A stretch of DNA of 19,347 nucleotides from JAAYEV01 sp964508195. Its GTDB lineage: Bacteria; Bacillota; Clostridia; Ch29. The notes beneath the pieces are model-generated. The model was given only the letters and a program-made list of their open reading frames with translations. It did no database searches and had not been told where the DNA came from. Positions 1 through 6,958 of the stretch are shown one piece after another (the stretch's first letter is position 1; the number at the start of each line of letters is the position of its first letter). The DNA is taken from positions 1-19,347 of the forward strand of contig CAZDSH010000027.1 in the NCBI GenBank assembly GCA_964508195.1, in the 5' to 3' direction. Made by a program: the position numbers and the translations under genes.

Positions 1-60
1 ATACAACTATTGCTGGCGGGTTCGCGAAGCGAGGATAGCCTAATGCCGACACGTTAAGAA

Positions 61-189
61 TGTGGCAAACAAAACGTCCCCCTGCCACAAAGTTAGAACC
101 ATTCTAAAAATGTGGCAAACAAAACGTCCCCTTGCCACAAAGTTAGAACCATTCTAAAAATGTGGCAAACAAAACGTCCCCCTGCCACA
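61..189. repeat. Tandem 50-bp repeat, 2.6 copies, each with two nested inverted repeats
   Basis: Copies start at 61, 111 and 161; the third stops after about 29 bp. The first two are nearly identical, differing at one base (C/T near 82/132). Each unit holds TGTGGCA ... TGCCACA (7-bp arms, 15-nt loop containing the core AACGTCCCC) and then TTAGAA-CCA-TTCTAA (6-bp arms, 3-nt loop). Positions 44-60 look like a degenerate, partly deleted copy, so the array may continue left of the window. The copies abut with no unique spacers, so this is not CRISPR. It resembles REP-type palindromic elements of Firmicutes that carry a GGGGACG core; that assignment is inference. Confidence 0.9.
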
Positions 190-205
190 TAAACGTCCTC
201 GCACC

Positions 206-550
206 TTATTTTTCGTCTAATACGTGTATATTCAGCGCTTTTTTAACGCTGGCGGCATAACTATCGGCGGCCCCCCAATCGAAATCGAATATCATACCCT
301 GGGAACTCCCCGTCGCAATAGACCTAACCTCTGAATAACCCTTCAGATTATCCGCCAGCACCACTAAAGCCGCCCTGTTACTTGCCCTAAAATAATATTT
401 TTGAAAAACGAGGGTCCCGATAGCCTTACCATCCCCTAGGTCATATAATTCCTCATGGATTAGTTCCGAGCCCGAATTTATTTGGTACTCCTTTACATAC
501 TCTAATGCCTCCGCCGGTGTTATATCAACTTTAAATATCAGTTTTCCCAA
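206..550 (-). CDS. Small DUF6054-like protein of unknown function
   Basis: A protein of 114 residues with no membrane segment, signal peptide or cysteine. An ATG 12 codons upstream (586) has its only SD-like bases directly touching the start codon. The TTG at 550 follows AAAGGGGG with an 8-nt gap, so I take the TTG. The middle has an alternating pattern (LVFQKYYFRASNRAALVV) and a later Gly-Ser-Ser-Gln ... Asp-Trp-Gly-Ala segment. This recalls the small clostridial DUF6054 family, which has a similar 'kyy-R-gNra-l' strand and a 'G-sq...-WG' end. The family assignment is from memory of the pattern and is moderate. It is a single gene with its own promoter, next to the repeat array. No function can be assigned. 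Confidence 0.7.
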   Translation of the reverse strand: MGKLIFKVDITPAEALEYVKEYQINSGSELIHEELYDLGDGKAIGTLVFQKYYFRASNRAALVVLADNLKGYSEVRSIATGSSQGMIFDFDWGAADSYAASVKKALNIHVLDEK

Positions 551-598
551 AGTTGTTGCCCCCTTTTCTCTATTAAAAAAACGCATCCTTAACAGCTA

Positions 599-617
599 AT
601 AGAACTTTCCGTTCTAT
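599..617 (-). promoter_or_regulatory. 7-bp dyad near +1 of the DUF6054-like gene (operator or hairpin)
   Basis: ATAGAAC-tttcc-GTTCTAT is a perfect 7-bp inverted repeat with a 5-bp centre. It lies immediately downstream of the -10 box at 618-623, where a repressor would sit. It could also form a short hairpin at the extreme 5' end of the transcript. No matching regulator gene is in the window. Confidence 0.5.
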
Positions 618-646
618 ATTTTATCTTTTGCCCGGGTTTAAATCAA
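618..646 (-). promoter_or_regulatory. Sigma-A-type promoter of the DUF6054-like gene
   Basis: On the minus strand, TTGATT (646-641) and TAAAAT (623-618) are separated by exactly 17 bp. The predicted start is near 611, giving a leader of about 60 nt. Confidence 0.55.
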
Positions 647-838
647 ATACATAACGCTTTTCTCAGCCCCATACTATTCCCGACCCCTACATAAAATTAT
701 TCGTGATAAAACCCTTTGTTCCATAGGGCAAAAAACACGGAGCAACATAGTCTGACGCTACCTTCGTGTTACGTATACCAGCGTGCATTTCTTCCCTATC
801 CGCCCTTATTATTCACCGATGTTTATTAATGTTACTAT
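647..838. other. Intergenic stretch, no gene seen
   Basis: Part of the 410-bp gap between the genes ending at 550 and starting at 961. No ORF with a ribosome binding site is visible. The only structure I see is a 6-bp inverted repeat AACACG (734-739) / CGTGTT (765-770) with a smaller inner pairing. It may be an upstream regulatory site for the ABC operon, but nothing confirms that. Confidence 0.4.
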
Positions 839-867
839 TTGACACTATTATTGCAATTGTTTAAAAT
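839..867 (+). promoter_or_regulatory. Sigma-A-type promoter of the ABC exporter operon
   Basis: TTGACA (839-844), a 17-bp spacer and TAAAAT (862-867). The -35 is a perfect match and the -10 is close to consensus. The predicted start near 874 leaves a leader of about 87 nt containing the hairpin at 908-939. Confidence 0.75.
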
Positions 868-907
868 ATAATTCGATTGGTATATGACAAAGAATACCCG
901 GGAAAAA

Positions 908-939
908 TACCGTGGACGGTTCCTGTATCCGTCCCCGTA
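908..939 (+). repeat. Solitary REP-like hairpin in the ABC operon leader
   Basis: GGACGG (914-919) pairs with CCGTCC (929-934) around a 9-nt loop. Pairing extends outward through a mismatch and a bulge to TAC/GTA. It has the GGACGGTTC ... GTCCCC style common in interspersed palindromes of Firmicutes and shares the GTCCCC core with the array at 61-189. There is no U-tract, so it is not a classic terminator. It would be transcribed just upstream of the ribosome binding site. Confidence 0.55.
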
Positions 940-960
940 CTAATTAGGAAGGGATAACAC

Positions 961-3033
961 TTGATAAGAATTTTTAAGCACTTAAAGGGTTCAGCGATAT
1001 TTATAGGCGGCATAGTACTTTTGCTATTTATACAGGCCCTCTGTAACTTGGCACTACCGGCCTATACGTCGGGTATAGTCAATATAGGCATACAGCAAAG
1101 CGGTATAAGGGATGCCGTGCCTGAATATATAAGGCCCCATGAACTCGAGAAGCTGTTACTGCCCATACCGAAGGCCGAGGCGGATTTTGTAAGGGATCTT
1201 TATCACCAAGGAAACTTTGTAGACGATAAACCGGTTATGCAGCTTAAAGAAATATCCGCCAGGGAGCACAAGCGCCTTAACGGTATCCTCGGCAGAGCTA
1301 TTTTTATGCTAGAAACCGGAGATACCCTTGCCGAAGACCATGGGCTGCCGGAGAGCCTGATCGTTCAAAGGTCGATTCCCTACATAAAAAACGAATACGA
1401 AACCATAGGCATAGATACCGCCGGGCTACAGAGGGATTATTTATTAAGCACGGGTATAATTATGGTCAGCCTTTCATTGCTTTCTATGATAGCGGCCATA
1501 TTAGTAGTAATGCTCTCCGCCAGGGTAGCCGCTTCCCTTTCACGGGTCCTAAGGGACAAGGTATATAAAAAAGTTCTTTCTTTTTCCGGAGTTGAGTTAA
1601 ACCGGTTTTCTATAGCATCCCTTATAACTCGAAGCACTAACGATATCCAACAGATACAGATGATGATGACTATGTTGTTTCGCATCGTGGTATATTCGCC
1701 AATCCTCGCCCTAGGCGGTATAATTATGGCATTGCGTACCAACATCTCTATGGTATGGGTCGTGGCCCTAAGCGTCGGCATTATTTCACTCCTTGTACTT
1801 ACGCTGTTTTTCTTTACGATGCCGAGGTTCAAAAAACTACAAACCCTCATTGACAGTCTCAACCTGGTGACCCGTGAAATCCTAACGGGTATCCCGGTTA
1901 TACGCGCTTTTTGTACGCAGCACCATGAAGAAGCGCGCTTTGACCGGGCCAACCAAAACCTTATGAAGACCAACCGCTTCGTAAACCGGGTGATGGCATT
2001 CATGATGCCGGCTATGATGCTGATCATGAATGGTATCACCGTTCTTATCGTATACACCGGCGCTTATGGTGTAGACAGCGGCGCTATGCAGGTAGGGGAT
2101 ATGATGGCCTTCATCCAATACACGATGATAATCATAATGTCTTTTTTAATGATGTCCATGATATCTATAATACTCCCCAGGGCTAGTGTATCTGCGGGCC
2201 GTATAAACGAAGTCTTAGATATAGAACCATCGATTAAGGATCCGCCTAACCGTGTTTACCCGTCGAATAACCTCCGGGGGAGGGTGGAGTTTAGGAACGT
2301 TTCTTTTCGATATCCCAACTCCGATGATGAAGTTCTAAGGGATATAAGCTTTATAGCCCGGCCCGGTGAAACTATTGCCTTCATAGGGCCTACCGGCAGC
2401 GGCAAGTCCACTATAGTGAATCTAATCCCCCGTTTCTTCGATACGACTAGGGGAAAGATTTTAATAAATGGTACAGATGTGCGGGATATGCCTTTAAAAC
2501 ATTTAAGGGGCAAGATAGGTTATGTGCCCCAGGAGAGCGTCCTTTTCTCCGGTACCGTTAAGTCTAACCTCAGATTTGGCAACGAAGATGCTGACGAAAA
2601 CGATATAGAAAGGGCCGCAGCTATCGCCCAGGCAACGGGATTTATAAGCGAGAGTAAGGAAAAATACGAACGTACTATTGCCCAGGGCGGTTCAAACGTT
2701 TCCGGCGGCCAAAAACAAAGGCTGTCTATCGCTAGGGCCATTATAAGGAAACCCGAAATATATATATTCGATGATAGTTTTTCCGCCCTCGATTATAAAA
2801 CCGATGCGGCCCTCCGCCGGGCCCTTAGAAAATATACCAAGGACAGTACGATCATTATAGTTACGCAGCGTATAGGTACCGCCATCCACGCCGACCGTAT
2901 AATGACTCTGGACAAAGGGAGTATCGTCGGCCGGGGCACGCATAAAGAATTGCTTAAAACCTGTGAAGTTTATCGAAATATTGCCCTATCACAGCTTTCC
3001 GAGGAGGAGCTGAGAAACGATCTGAACAGCTAA
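961..3033 (+). CDS. ABC exporter subunit A (degenerate-site half), multidrug type
   Basis: A half-transporter of 690 residues with an N-terminal exporter membrane domain and a C-terminal ATPase domain. The TTG start follows GGAAGGG by 7 nt. Walker A is GPTGSGKST (476-484) and the signature is SGGQK (581-585). Walker B is IYIFDD (600-605), with Asp605 where the catalytic Glu normally sits, and the H-loop His is replaced by Gln636. Both are hallmarks of the degenerate-site subunit of heterodimeric exporters such as TM287/288, LmrCD and BmrCD. A soluble insert of about 120 residues (roughly 36-158) separates TM1 from TM2, making the protein longer than the usual 570-600. This extended outer loop occurs in a known clostridial subgroup. 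The partner gene starts 17 bp downstream. The likely role is export of drugs, lipids or peptides; the substrate is unknown. Confidence 0.93.
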   Translation: MIRIFKHLKGSAIFIGGIVLLLFIQALCNLALPAYTSGIVNIGIQQSGIRDAVPEYIRPHELEKLLLPIPKAEADFVRDLYHQGNFVDDKPVMQLKEISAREHKRLNGILGRAIFMLETGDTLAEDHGLPESLIVQRSIPYIKNEYETIGIDTAGLQRDYLLSTGIIMVSLSLLSMIAAILVVMLSARVAASLSRVLRDKVYKKVLSFSGVELNRFSIASLITRSTNDIQQIQMMMTMLFRIVVYSPILALGGIIMALRTNISMVWVVALSVGIISLLVLTLFFFTMPRFKKLQTLIDSLNLVTREILTGIPVIRAFCTQHHEEARFDRANQNLMKTNRFVNRVMAFMMPAMMLIMNGITVLIVYTGAYGVDSGAMQVGDMMAFIQYTMIIIMSFLMMSMISIILPRASVSAGRINEVLDIEPSIKDPPNRVYPSNNLRGRVEFRNVSFRYPNSDDEVLRDISFIARPGETIAFIGPTGSGKSTIVNLIPRFFDTTRGKILINGTDVRDMPLKHLRGKIGYVPQESVLFSGTVKSNLRFGNEDADENDIERAAAIAQATGFISESKEKYERTIAQGGSNVSGGQKQRLSIARAIIRKPEIYIFDDSFSALDYKTDAALRRALRKYTKDSTIIIVTQRIGTAIHADRIMTLDKGSIVGRGTHKELLKTCEVYRNIALSQLSEEELRNDLNS

Positions 3034-3050
3034 AGGAAGGAGCTTAACCG

Positions 3051-4892
3051 ATGTCAGACAAAAACCAACCCATAAGAAGGGGCGGGCCCATGGGACGCCA
3101 TAGGATGATGGCCGGAGAAAAGGCAAAGGATTTTAAGGGTACCGTAAAAAAACTTATAGGATACATGAAGGGCTATAGGGTTTATCTTTTAGGTGTCTTT
3201 ATTTGCGCTATAGTCGGTACAATATTTAATATAATAGGCCCAAGGATATTGGGCAATGCCACAAGCGAGGTTTTTGAAGGATTACTGCGAAAGCTAAGGG
3301 GAACCGGCGGCATAGATTTTGAAACGATAATCCATACACTGACGCTACTTTTGGCCCTGTACGTAACTAGCGCAGTATTTGCAATAGCCCAGGGCTGGTT
3401 AATGACCGGGATTTCCAATGATGTCACCTATAGCCTGAGAAAGGATATATCACAAAAAATAAATCGTATACCCCTTAAATACTTTGAAAGCAGGACCCAC
3501 GGCGAAGTATTATCAAGGGTAACTAATGATATTGATACCCTTGGTCATAGCCTTAACCAAAGCCTTACACAGCTTATAACGTCCACGGTTACCCTTATAG
3601 GGGTATTCATCATGATGCTTAGCATAAGTGTGATAATGACCCTCGTAACCTTCATCATACTCCCTGTCTCGGTTTCATTAATCAGCCTGATAATGAAACG
3701 TTCCCAGAAATATTTTCGGGATCAGCAAAAATATCTTGGAGAATTAAACGGTCATGTAGAGGAGGCCTATTCCGGGCTGAATATCATTAAGGCTTACAAT
3801 AAAGAGGAGACCTTTATCGAAGACTTCCAGGGTATTAACGAAAAACTGTACGATTCCGCATGGTTATCCCAATTCTTCTCCGGTATGATGATGCCCATAA
3901 TGCAGTTTATAGGAAATTTAGGATACGTTGCGGTGGCATTGTTAGGCAGCTATCTTAGCATAAAAAATGCTATCCGGGTAGGGGACATCCAGGCCTTTAT
4001 ACAGTACGTAAGAAACTTTACCCATCCCATTCAGCAGGTGGCCCAGATAACCAATATGCTGCAATCCGCCGCCGCTGCCTCCGAGCGGGTATTTGAATTC
4101 TTAGAAGAGGACGAGGAGACCCCTGTGCCGGATAAATTGTTGTTGCCTAAAGATCTAAGGGGTAATGTGTCCTTCGAACATGTTGCCTTTGGATATAATG
4201 CAACCGATCCCGTAATACGGGATTTTTCCCTGGACGTGAAGTCCGGCCAAAGGATCGCAATAGTAGGCCCCACCGGTGCGGGCAAAACCACTATCGTAAA
4301 ATTGCTTATGCGGTTTTATGACGTGGACAGCGGTTCTATAAAGGTAGACGGCTATGATATAAGAAGGTTTGCCCGAAATGATATAAGAAACGTTTTTGGG
4401 ATGGTACTCCAGGATACATGGCTTTTTAAGGGTACCATAATGGACAATATCCAATACGGCCGGTTAGAGGCCACGAGAGAGGAAGTAATAGCCGCGGCTA
4501 AGGCGGCCTATGCCCATGACTTCATTATGACCATGCACGATGGCTATGATATGATGCTAAACGAGGAAACGACCAATATATCCCAGGGACAAAAGCAACT
4601 CCTTACGATTGCTAGGGCTTTCCTCGCGGACCGAAGGATTTTGATTTTAGATGAGGCCACCAGCTCTGTGGATACACTAACGGAAATAAGCGTCCAAAAG
4701 GCTATGGACAGGCTTATGGAGGGCCGTACTAGCTTCGTTATAGCCCATAGACTATCCACCATCAGGAACGCGGACCTAATACTCTACGTAGAGAAGGGCG
4801 ATATCATAGAGCAGGGTAACCACGATGAGCTAATAACAATGGGCGGCGCATATTCGGAACTCTATAACAGCCAGTTTGAGAGAGTCTCATAA
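3051..4892 (+). CDS. ABC exporter subunit B (catalytic half), multidrug type
   Basis: A 613-residue half-transporter that pairs with the upstream subunit. It has a basic, Gly/Arg-rich cytosolic N-terminus (1-30), six membrane helices (about 40-330) and an ATPase domain (370-613). Walker A is GPTGAGKTT (406-414). Walker B is ILILDE (530-535) with the catalytic Glu535 present, and the H-loop His566 is present. The signature is altered to SQGQ (511-514) instead of SGGQ. In the heterodimer this altered signature faces the defective Walker B of subunit A, giving one dead site. Its own intact Walker motifs face the intact SGGQ of subunit A, giving one live site. An AAGGAAGGAG ribosome binding site precedes the ATG. 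The gene ends 26 bp before a convergent gene with no obvious terminator between. Confidence 0.93.
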   Translation: MSDKNQPIRRGGPMGRHRMMAGEKAKDFKGTVKKLIGYMKGYRVYLLGVFICAIVGTIFNIIGPRILGNATSEVFEGLLRKLRGTGGIDFETIIHTLTLLLALYVTSAVFAIAQGWLMTGISNDVTYSLRKDISQKINRIPLKYFESRTHGEVLSRVTNDIDTLGHSLNQSLTQLITSTVTLIGVFIMMLSISVIMTLVTFIILPVSVSLISLIMKRSQKYFRDQQKYLGELNGHVEEAYSGLNIIKAYNKEETFIEDFQGINEKLYDSAWLSQFFSGMMMPIMQFIGNLGYVAVALLGSYLSIKNAIRVGDIQAFIQYVRNFTHPIQQVAQITNMLQSAAAASERVFEFLEEDEETPVPDKLLLPKDLRGNVSFEHVAFGYNATDPVIRDFSLDVKSGQRIAIVGPTGAGKTTIVKLLMRFYDVDSGSIKVDGYDIRRFARNDIRNVFGMVLQDTWLFKGTIMDNIQYGRLEATREEVIAAAKAAYAHDFIMTMHDGYDMMLNEETTNISQGQKQLLTIARAFLADRRILILDEATSSVDTLTEISVQKAMDRLMEGRTSFVIAHRLSTIRNADLILYVEKGDIIEQGNHDELITMGGAYSELYNSQFERVS

Positions 4893-4918
4893 TGGTATAG
4901 GGTGAAGGAATGGCCCCG

Positions 4919-5371
4919 CTACCTATAATGCCTGTATCGCTGTTCGGGATCCCCCATAGGAAATTTTAGACCCGCTTCGGCGATTATATCTTCAATATCC
5001 TCCCGGGCCCTTGCCACTACGGAACGAGCCTCCCCCATTAACCTGACTCCCTCTGAGGCGGATCTCGTGATCACGCCTTGGACCTTTTCCCCAAAGGAGG
5101 GCAACAGCATTCCTATGAGTATTATAGTGCCAATACCATACAACATACCTTCCCCCTGGGGCCCTATCATATCATTGATCCATTGTGGAATAGCCCTAGC
5201 GCCGGGGACATCTCCCCTTTTATCACCATAATATACCCTATAGGGTTCCTTTAGGGGCATATCATATCCCCGCCCTGCATAGATATTGTTCATTATCTCT
5301 GTTTTTATAGCTTCCTTAACCCATGGTGAAAGAACTACAGAATCTCCTACATCAGAATCCTTTGTAAACAA
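4919..5371 (-). CDS. PacL/DUF5132-like membrane protein with one IKxE motif
   Basis: A protein of 150 residues starting at TTG after AAGGAG (9-nt spacing). Residues 18-31 (VKEAIKTEIMNNIY) match the short motif repeated in the two divergent neighbours. A hydrophobic segment follows at about 75-92 (GMLYGIGTIILIGMLLPS), then an amphipathic Arg/Glu/Ala-rich helix (about 95-133) ending EDIEDIIAEA. Residues 75-119 align without gaps to 186-230 of the protein at 6066-6890; I count 14 identities in 45. A single helix with a small-residue face, followed by an E/A/R helix ending in 'AEA', is the layout of DUF5132 proteins and of mycobacterial DUF1490 (PacL), partners of P-type ATPases. The gene diverges from the ATPase operon across a 203-bp gap. 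The partner role is inference. Confidence 0.8.
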   Translation of the reverse strand: MFTKDSDVGDSVVLSPWVKEAIKTEIMNNIYAGRGYDMPLKEPYRVYYGDKRGDVPGARAIPQWINDMIGPQGEGMLYGIGTIILIGMLLPSFGEKVQGVITRSASEGVRLMGEARSVVARAREDIEDIIAEAGLKFPMGDPEQRYRHYR

Positions 5372-5401
5372 AATCCATCGCTCCTTTCCATAAAAGTCTT
5401 A

Positions 5402-5426
5402 GGCTATACATTATATATTTATAGCC
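5402..5426. promoter_or_regulatory. Inverted repeat in the divergent intergenic region
   Basis: GGCTATA (5402-5408) and TATAGCC (5420-5426) form perfect 7-bp arms around an A/T-only-like centre containing a TATAAT-like sequence on the minus strand. It lies about 30 bp upstream of the gene starting at 5371 and could be an operator or promoter element. I found no well-spaced -35 for it. Confidence 0.4.
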
Positions 5427-5505
5427 CTGTTCCTATTTAATGTTCCTCAATATCGTGGAAAAATATTCATAGTACCTATCAAAAACCGATATTTATCCTT
5501 TGCAG

Positions 5506-5534
5506 GTATAAATGCTCTACCATTTAGCATAATA
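5506..5534 (+). promoter_or_regulatory. Candidate forespore (sigma-G/F-like) promoter of the ATPase operon
   Basis: GTATA (5506-5510) and CATAATA (5528-5534) with a 17-bp spacer. As I recall the Bacillus forespore sigma-G consensus (GYATR at -35, CATNNTA at -10), all defined positions match. The predicted start near 5541 leaves a leader of about 34 nt. No TTGACA-type promoter with correct spacing is visible. The motifs are short, so chance is possible. Confidence 0.4.
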
Positions 5535-5574
5535 AATGTAAACGAGCTAGTTATAATAGTTAGGAGGATCTTCA

Positions 5575-6042
5575 ATGAAAAACTCATCTACAAAACAAAC
5601 CCTTATCGAAGACATTAAAAGAGAAGTCCTAGCGGATCTGAATCGTTCCCACGGGCTACCCTATCAGAATCAGCGGCTGATCGACGGTATTAAACAGGAG
5701 GTCATGGCGGAATTAAACCAATATCGCCCCGGGCATCCATCTTATCTAAATAGAAACATTATTGATTCTATAAAGAACGAGGTGTTAGCAAATATTCAGT
5801 CAGAAATGTCATCGGGTTCCATGTACATAGGAAAGTCCGCCCCTATGGATAGTGCCATGCTCGAAACCGTCAAAAGGGAGGTCATTGCCCAAATAGAAAC
5901 CGAACGGGAAGCCCTAGAGGAATCCCGTGCCCAGGAACAGGATAAAAACGACCCCCGGAAACGCATAACCCTGGACCCTAATCTGGTCCAAGCCATAAAA
6001 GACAGTATAATGGCCGATATGAATATACCCTATTATAAGTGA
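5575..6042 (+). CDS. Protein with five IKxEV amphipathic motifs, function unknown
   Basis: A hydrophilic protein of 155 residues with no signal peptide, membrane helix or cysteine. ATG follows AGGAGG by 7-8 nt. It is built from five diverged copies of a 14-residue motif: 10-23 (LIEDIKREVLADLN), 35-48 (LIDGIKQEVMAELN), 62-75 (IIDSIKNEVLANIQ), 95-108 (MLETVKREVIAQIE) and 137-150 (LVQAIKDSIMADMN). Each would form a short amphipathic helix; the linkers (11-28 residues) are polar and Pro/Gly/Tyr-rich. The same motif appears in the next gene, in the divergent gene and at the N-terminus of the 77-residue protein at 10081. First gene of a probable four-gene operon. I do not recognise a family. A scaffold that binds several copies of a partner is a reasonable guess, no more. 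Confidence 0.85.
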   Translation: MKNSSTKQTLIEDIKREVLADLNRSHGLPYQNQRLIDGIKQEVMAELNQYRPGHPSYLNRNIIDSIKNEVLANIQSEMSSGSMYIGKSAPMDSAMLETVKREVIAQIETEREALEESRAQEQDKNDPRKRITLDPNLVQAIKDSIMADMNIPYYK

Positions 6043-6065
6043 TATCAATTTAAGGAGGAATCCCA

Positions 6066-6890
6066 TTGTATTCAGACCAAAGAACTTTAGCCCAGGATAT
6101 AAAACAACAAGTACTCGACGATTTACGTCAAAAAAACTATATAGACCAGCCCCCATCCCAAAGGGATGTACCCCTGGAAACTTATCAATATGGAACCCGG
6201 GGATCCTGGGGACGTTATAGCCCCTATACTGCGGACTATACTTACGATGCTATAAAGGATAGCGTTAAGAATGAGATCCTAGAGGAGATAAACATGCAGC
6301 AAATGGATCGATTAGCCCAGGCATACGGATTGAACCGTTCCCTGTCAGATCGAAGGGTGCAGCGTATGATAGACAACCGTTATCGTTCCATTGATGACAT
6401 GAAATCAGACATAAAAAGGGATATCCTTAACTTCCAGAGGATGGAGGACCAGCGATCAAGGAACCCCTACACAAGGCAGGCAGCAAATACGTTAATTGAT
6501 GAAGCCCAAAGGCGGGGCATACCCTTAGAACAACTTGTACAGGGTTTAGACCGAAGGACCGGTACCGGTACCGGCATTATGGCCCGCCTATCGGATATGT
6601 TAAACACGGGACAGCGAAAGGGTTTTCTATCCGGTATGGCAATGATGGCTTTATGTAATGTGCTGTTTCCCTCTATTAGAAACAATATGCAATCCGTGGC
6701 AGTACGTTCCGTGGAAGAAGGCATGGCCATGGTAGAACGGGCCAAAACTTTTATAAGCGGGCAGCAACAGCCGCCACAGCAGCAGCCGCCGCCACAACAG
6801 CAGCAGCAGCCGCCACAATATCAACAGCAACAAAACCCCCCGGGGGATTTAACTAATTTGGGGCCACAAACCCCTCCTAACCCGAACTAG
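6066..6890 (+). CDS. IKxEV-motif protein with PacL/DUF5132-like module and Gln/Pro tail
   Basis: A 274-residue protein; TTG start after AAGGAGGA, 23 bp after the previous gene. Three IKxEV-like motifs lie at 8-21 (LAQDIKQQVLDDLR), 63-76 (IKDSVKNEILEEIN) and 112-125 (MKSDIKRDILNFQR), with polar, Tyr/Arg-rich linkers. After a Gly/Thr stretch (165-170) comes a hydrophobic segment at 186-203 (GFLSGMAMMALCNVLFPS) and an amphipathic helix to about 230. This matches the C-terminal module of the protein at 4919-5371 without gaps. The last 40 or so residues are almost only Gln, Pro and Asn, encoded by CAG/CAA/CCG/CCA runs. The protein therefore combines the repeat architecture of its upstream neighbour with the membrane module of the divergent gene. 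Likely co-transcribed with the ATPase. Function unknown; an ATPase-associated membrane scaffold is my inference. Confidence 0.85.
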   Translation: MYSDQRTLAQDIKQQVLDDLRQKNYIDQPPSQRDVPLETYQYGTRGSWGRYSPYTADYTYDAIKDSVKNEILEEINMQQMDRLAQAYGLNRSLSDRRVQRMIDNRYRSIDDMKSDIKRDILNFQRMEDQRSRNPYTRQAANTLIDEAQRRGIPLEQLVQGLDRRTGTGTGIMARLSDMLNTGQRKGFLSGMAMMALCNVLFPSIRNNMQSVAVRSVEEGMAMVERAKTFISGQQQPPQQQPPPQQQQQPPQYQQQQNPPGDLTNLGPQTPPNPN

Positions 6891-6958
6891 ATATATTACC
6901 GGATTTATAGGCAGTACAATCTAAAGGGTAGCAATTGTTACGATCCAGGAGGTATAGT

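Noticed and set aside
61..189. CRISPR array
   Set aside because: The repeats abut directly with no variable spacers, and no cas genes are present.
1437..2057. 206-residue open frame antisense to the ABC gene
   Set aside because: It lies wholly inside a clear ABC transporter gene, is low-complexity Ile/Thr/Arg, and lacks a ribosome binding site or family features.
5552..5557. TATAAT as the -10 box for the gene at 5575
   Set aside because: It would start transcription inside the ribosome binding site (5562-5567) and has no -35 at the right distance.
6935..6958. TTG start for the ATPase at 6935
   Set aside because: The AGGAGG ribosome binding site lies inside this extension and points to the GTG at 6959.
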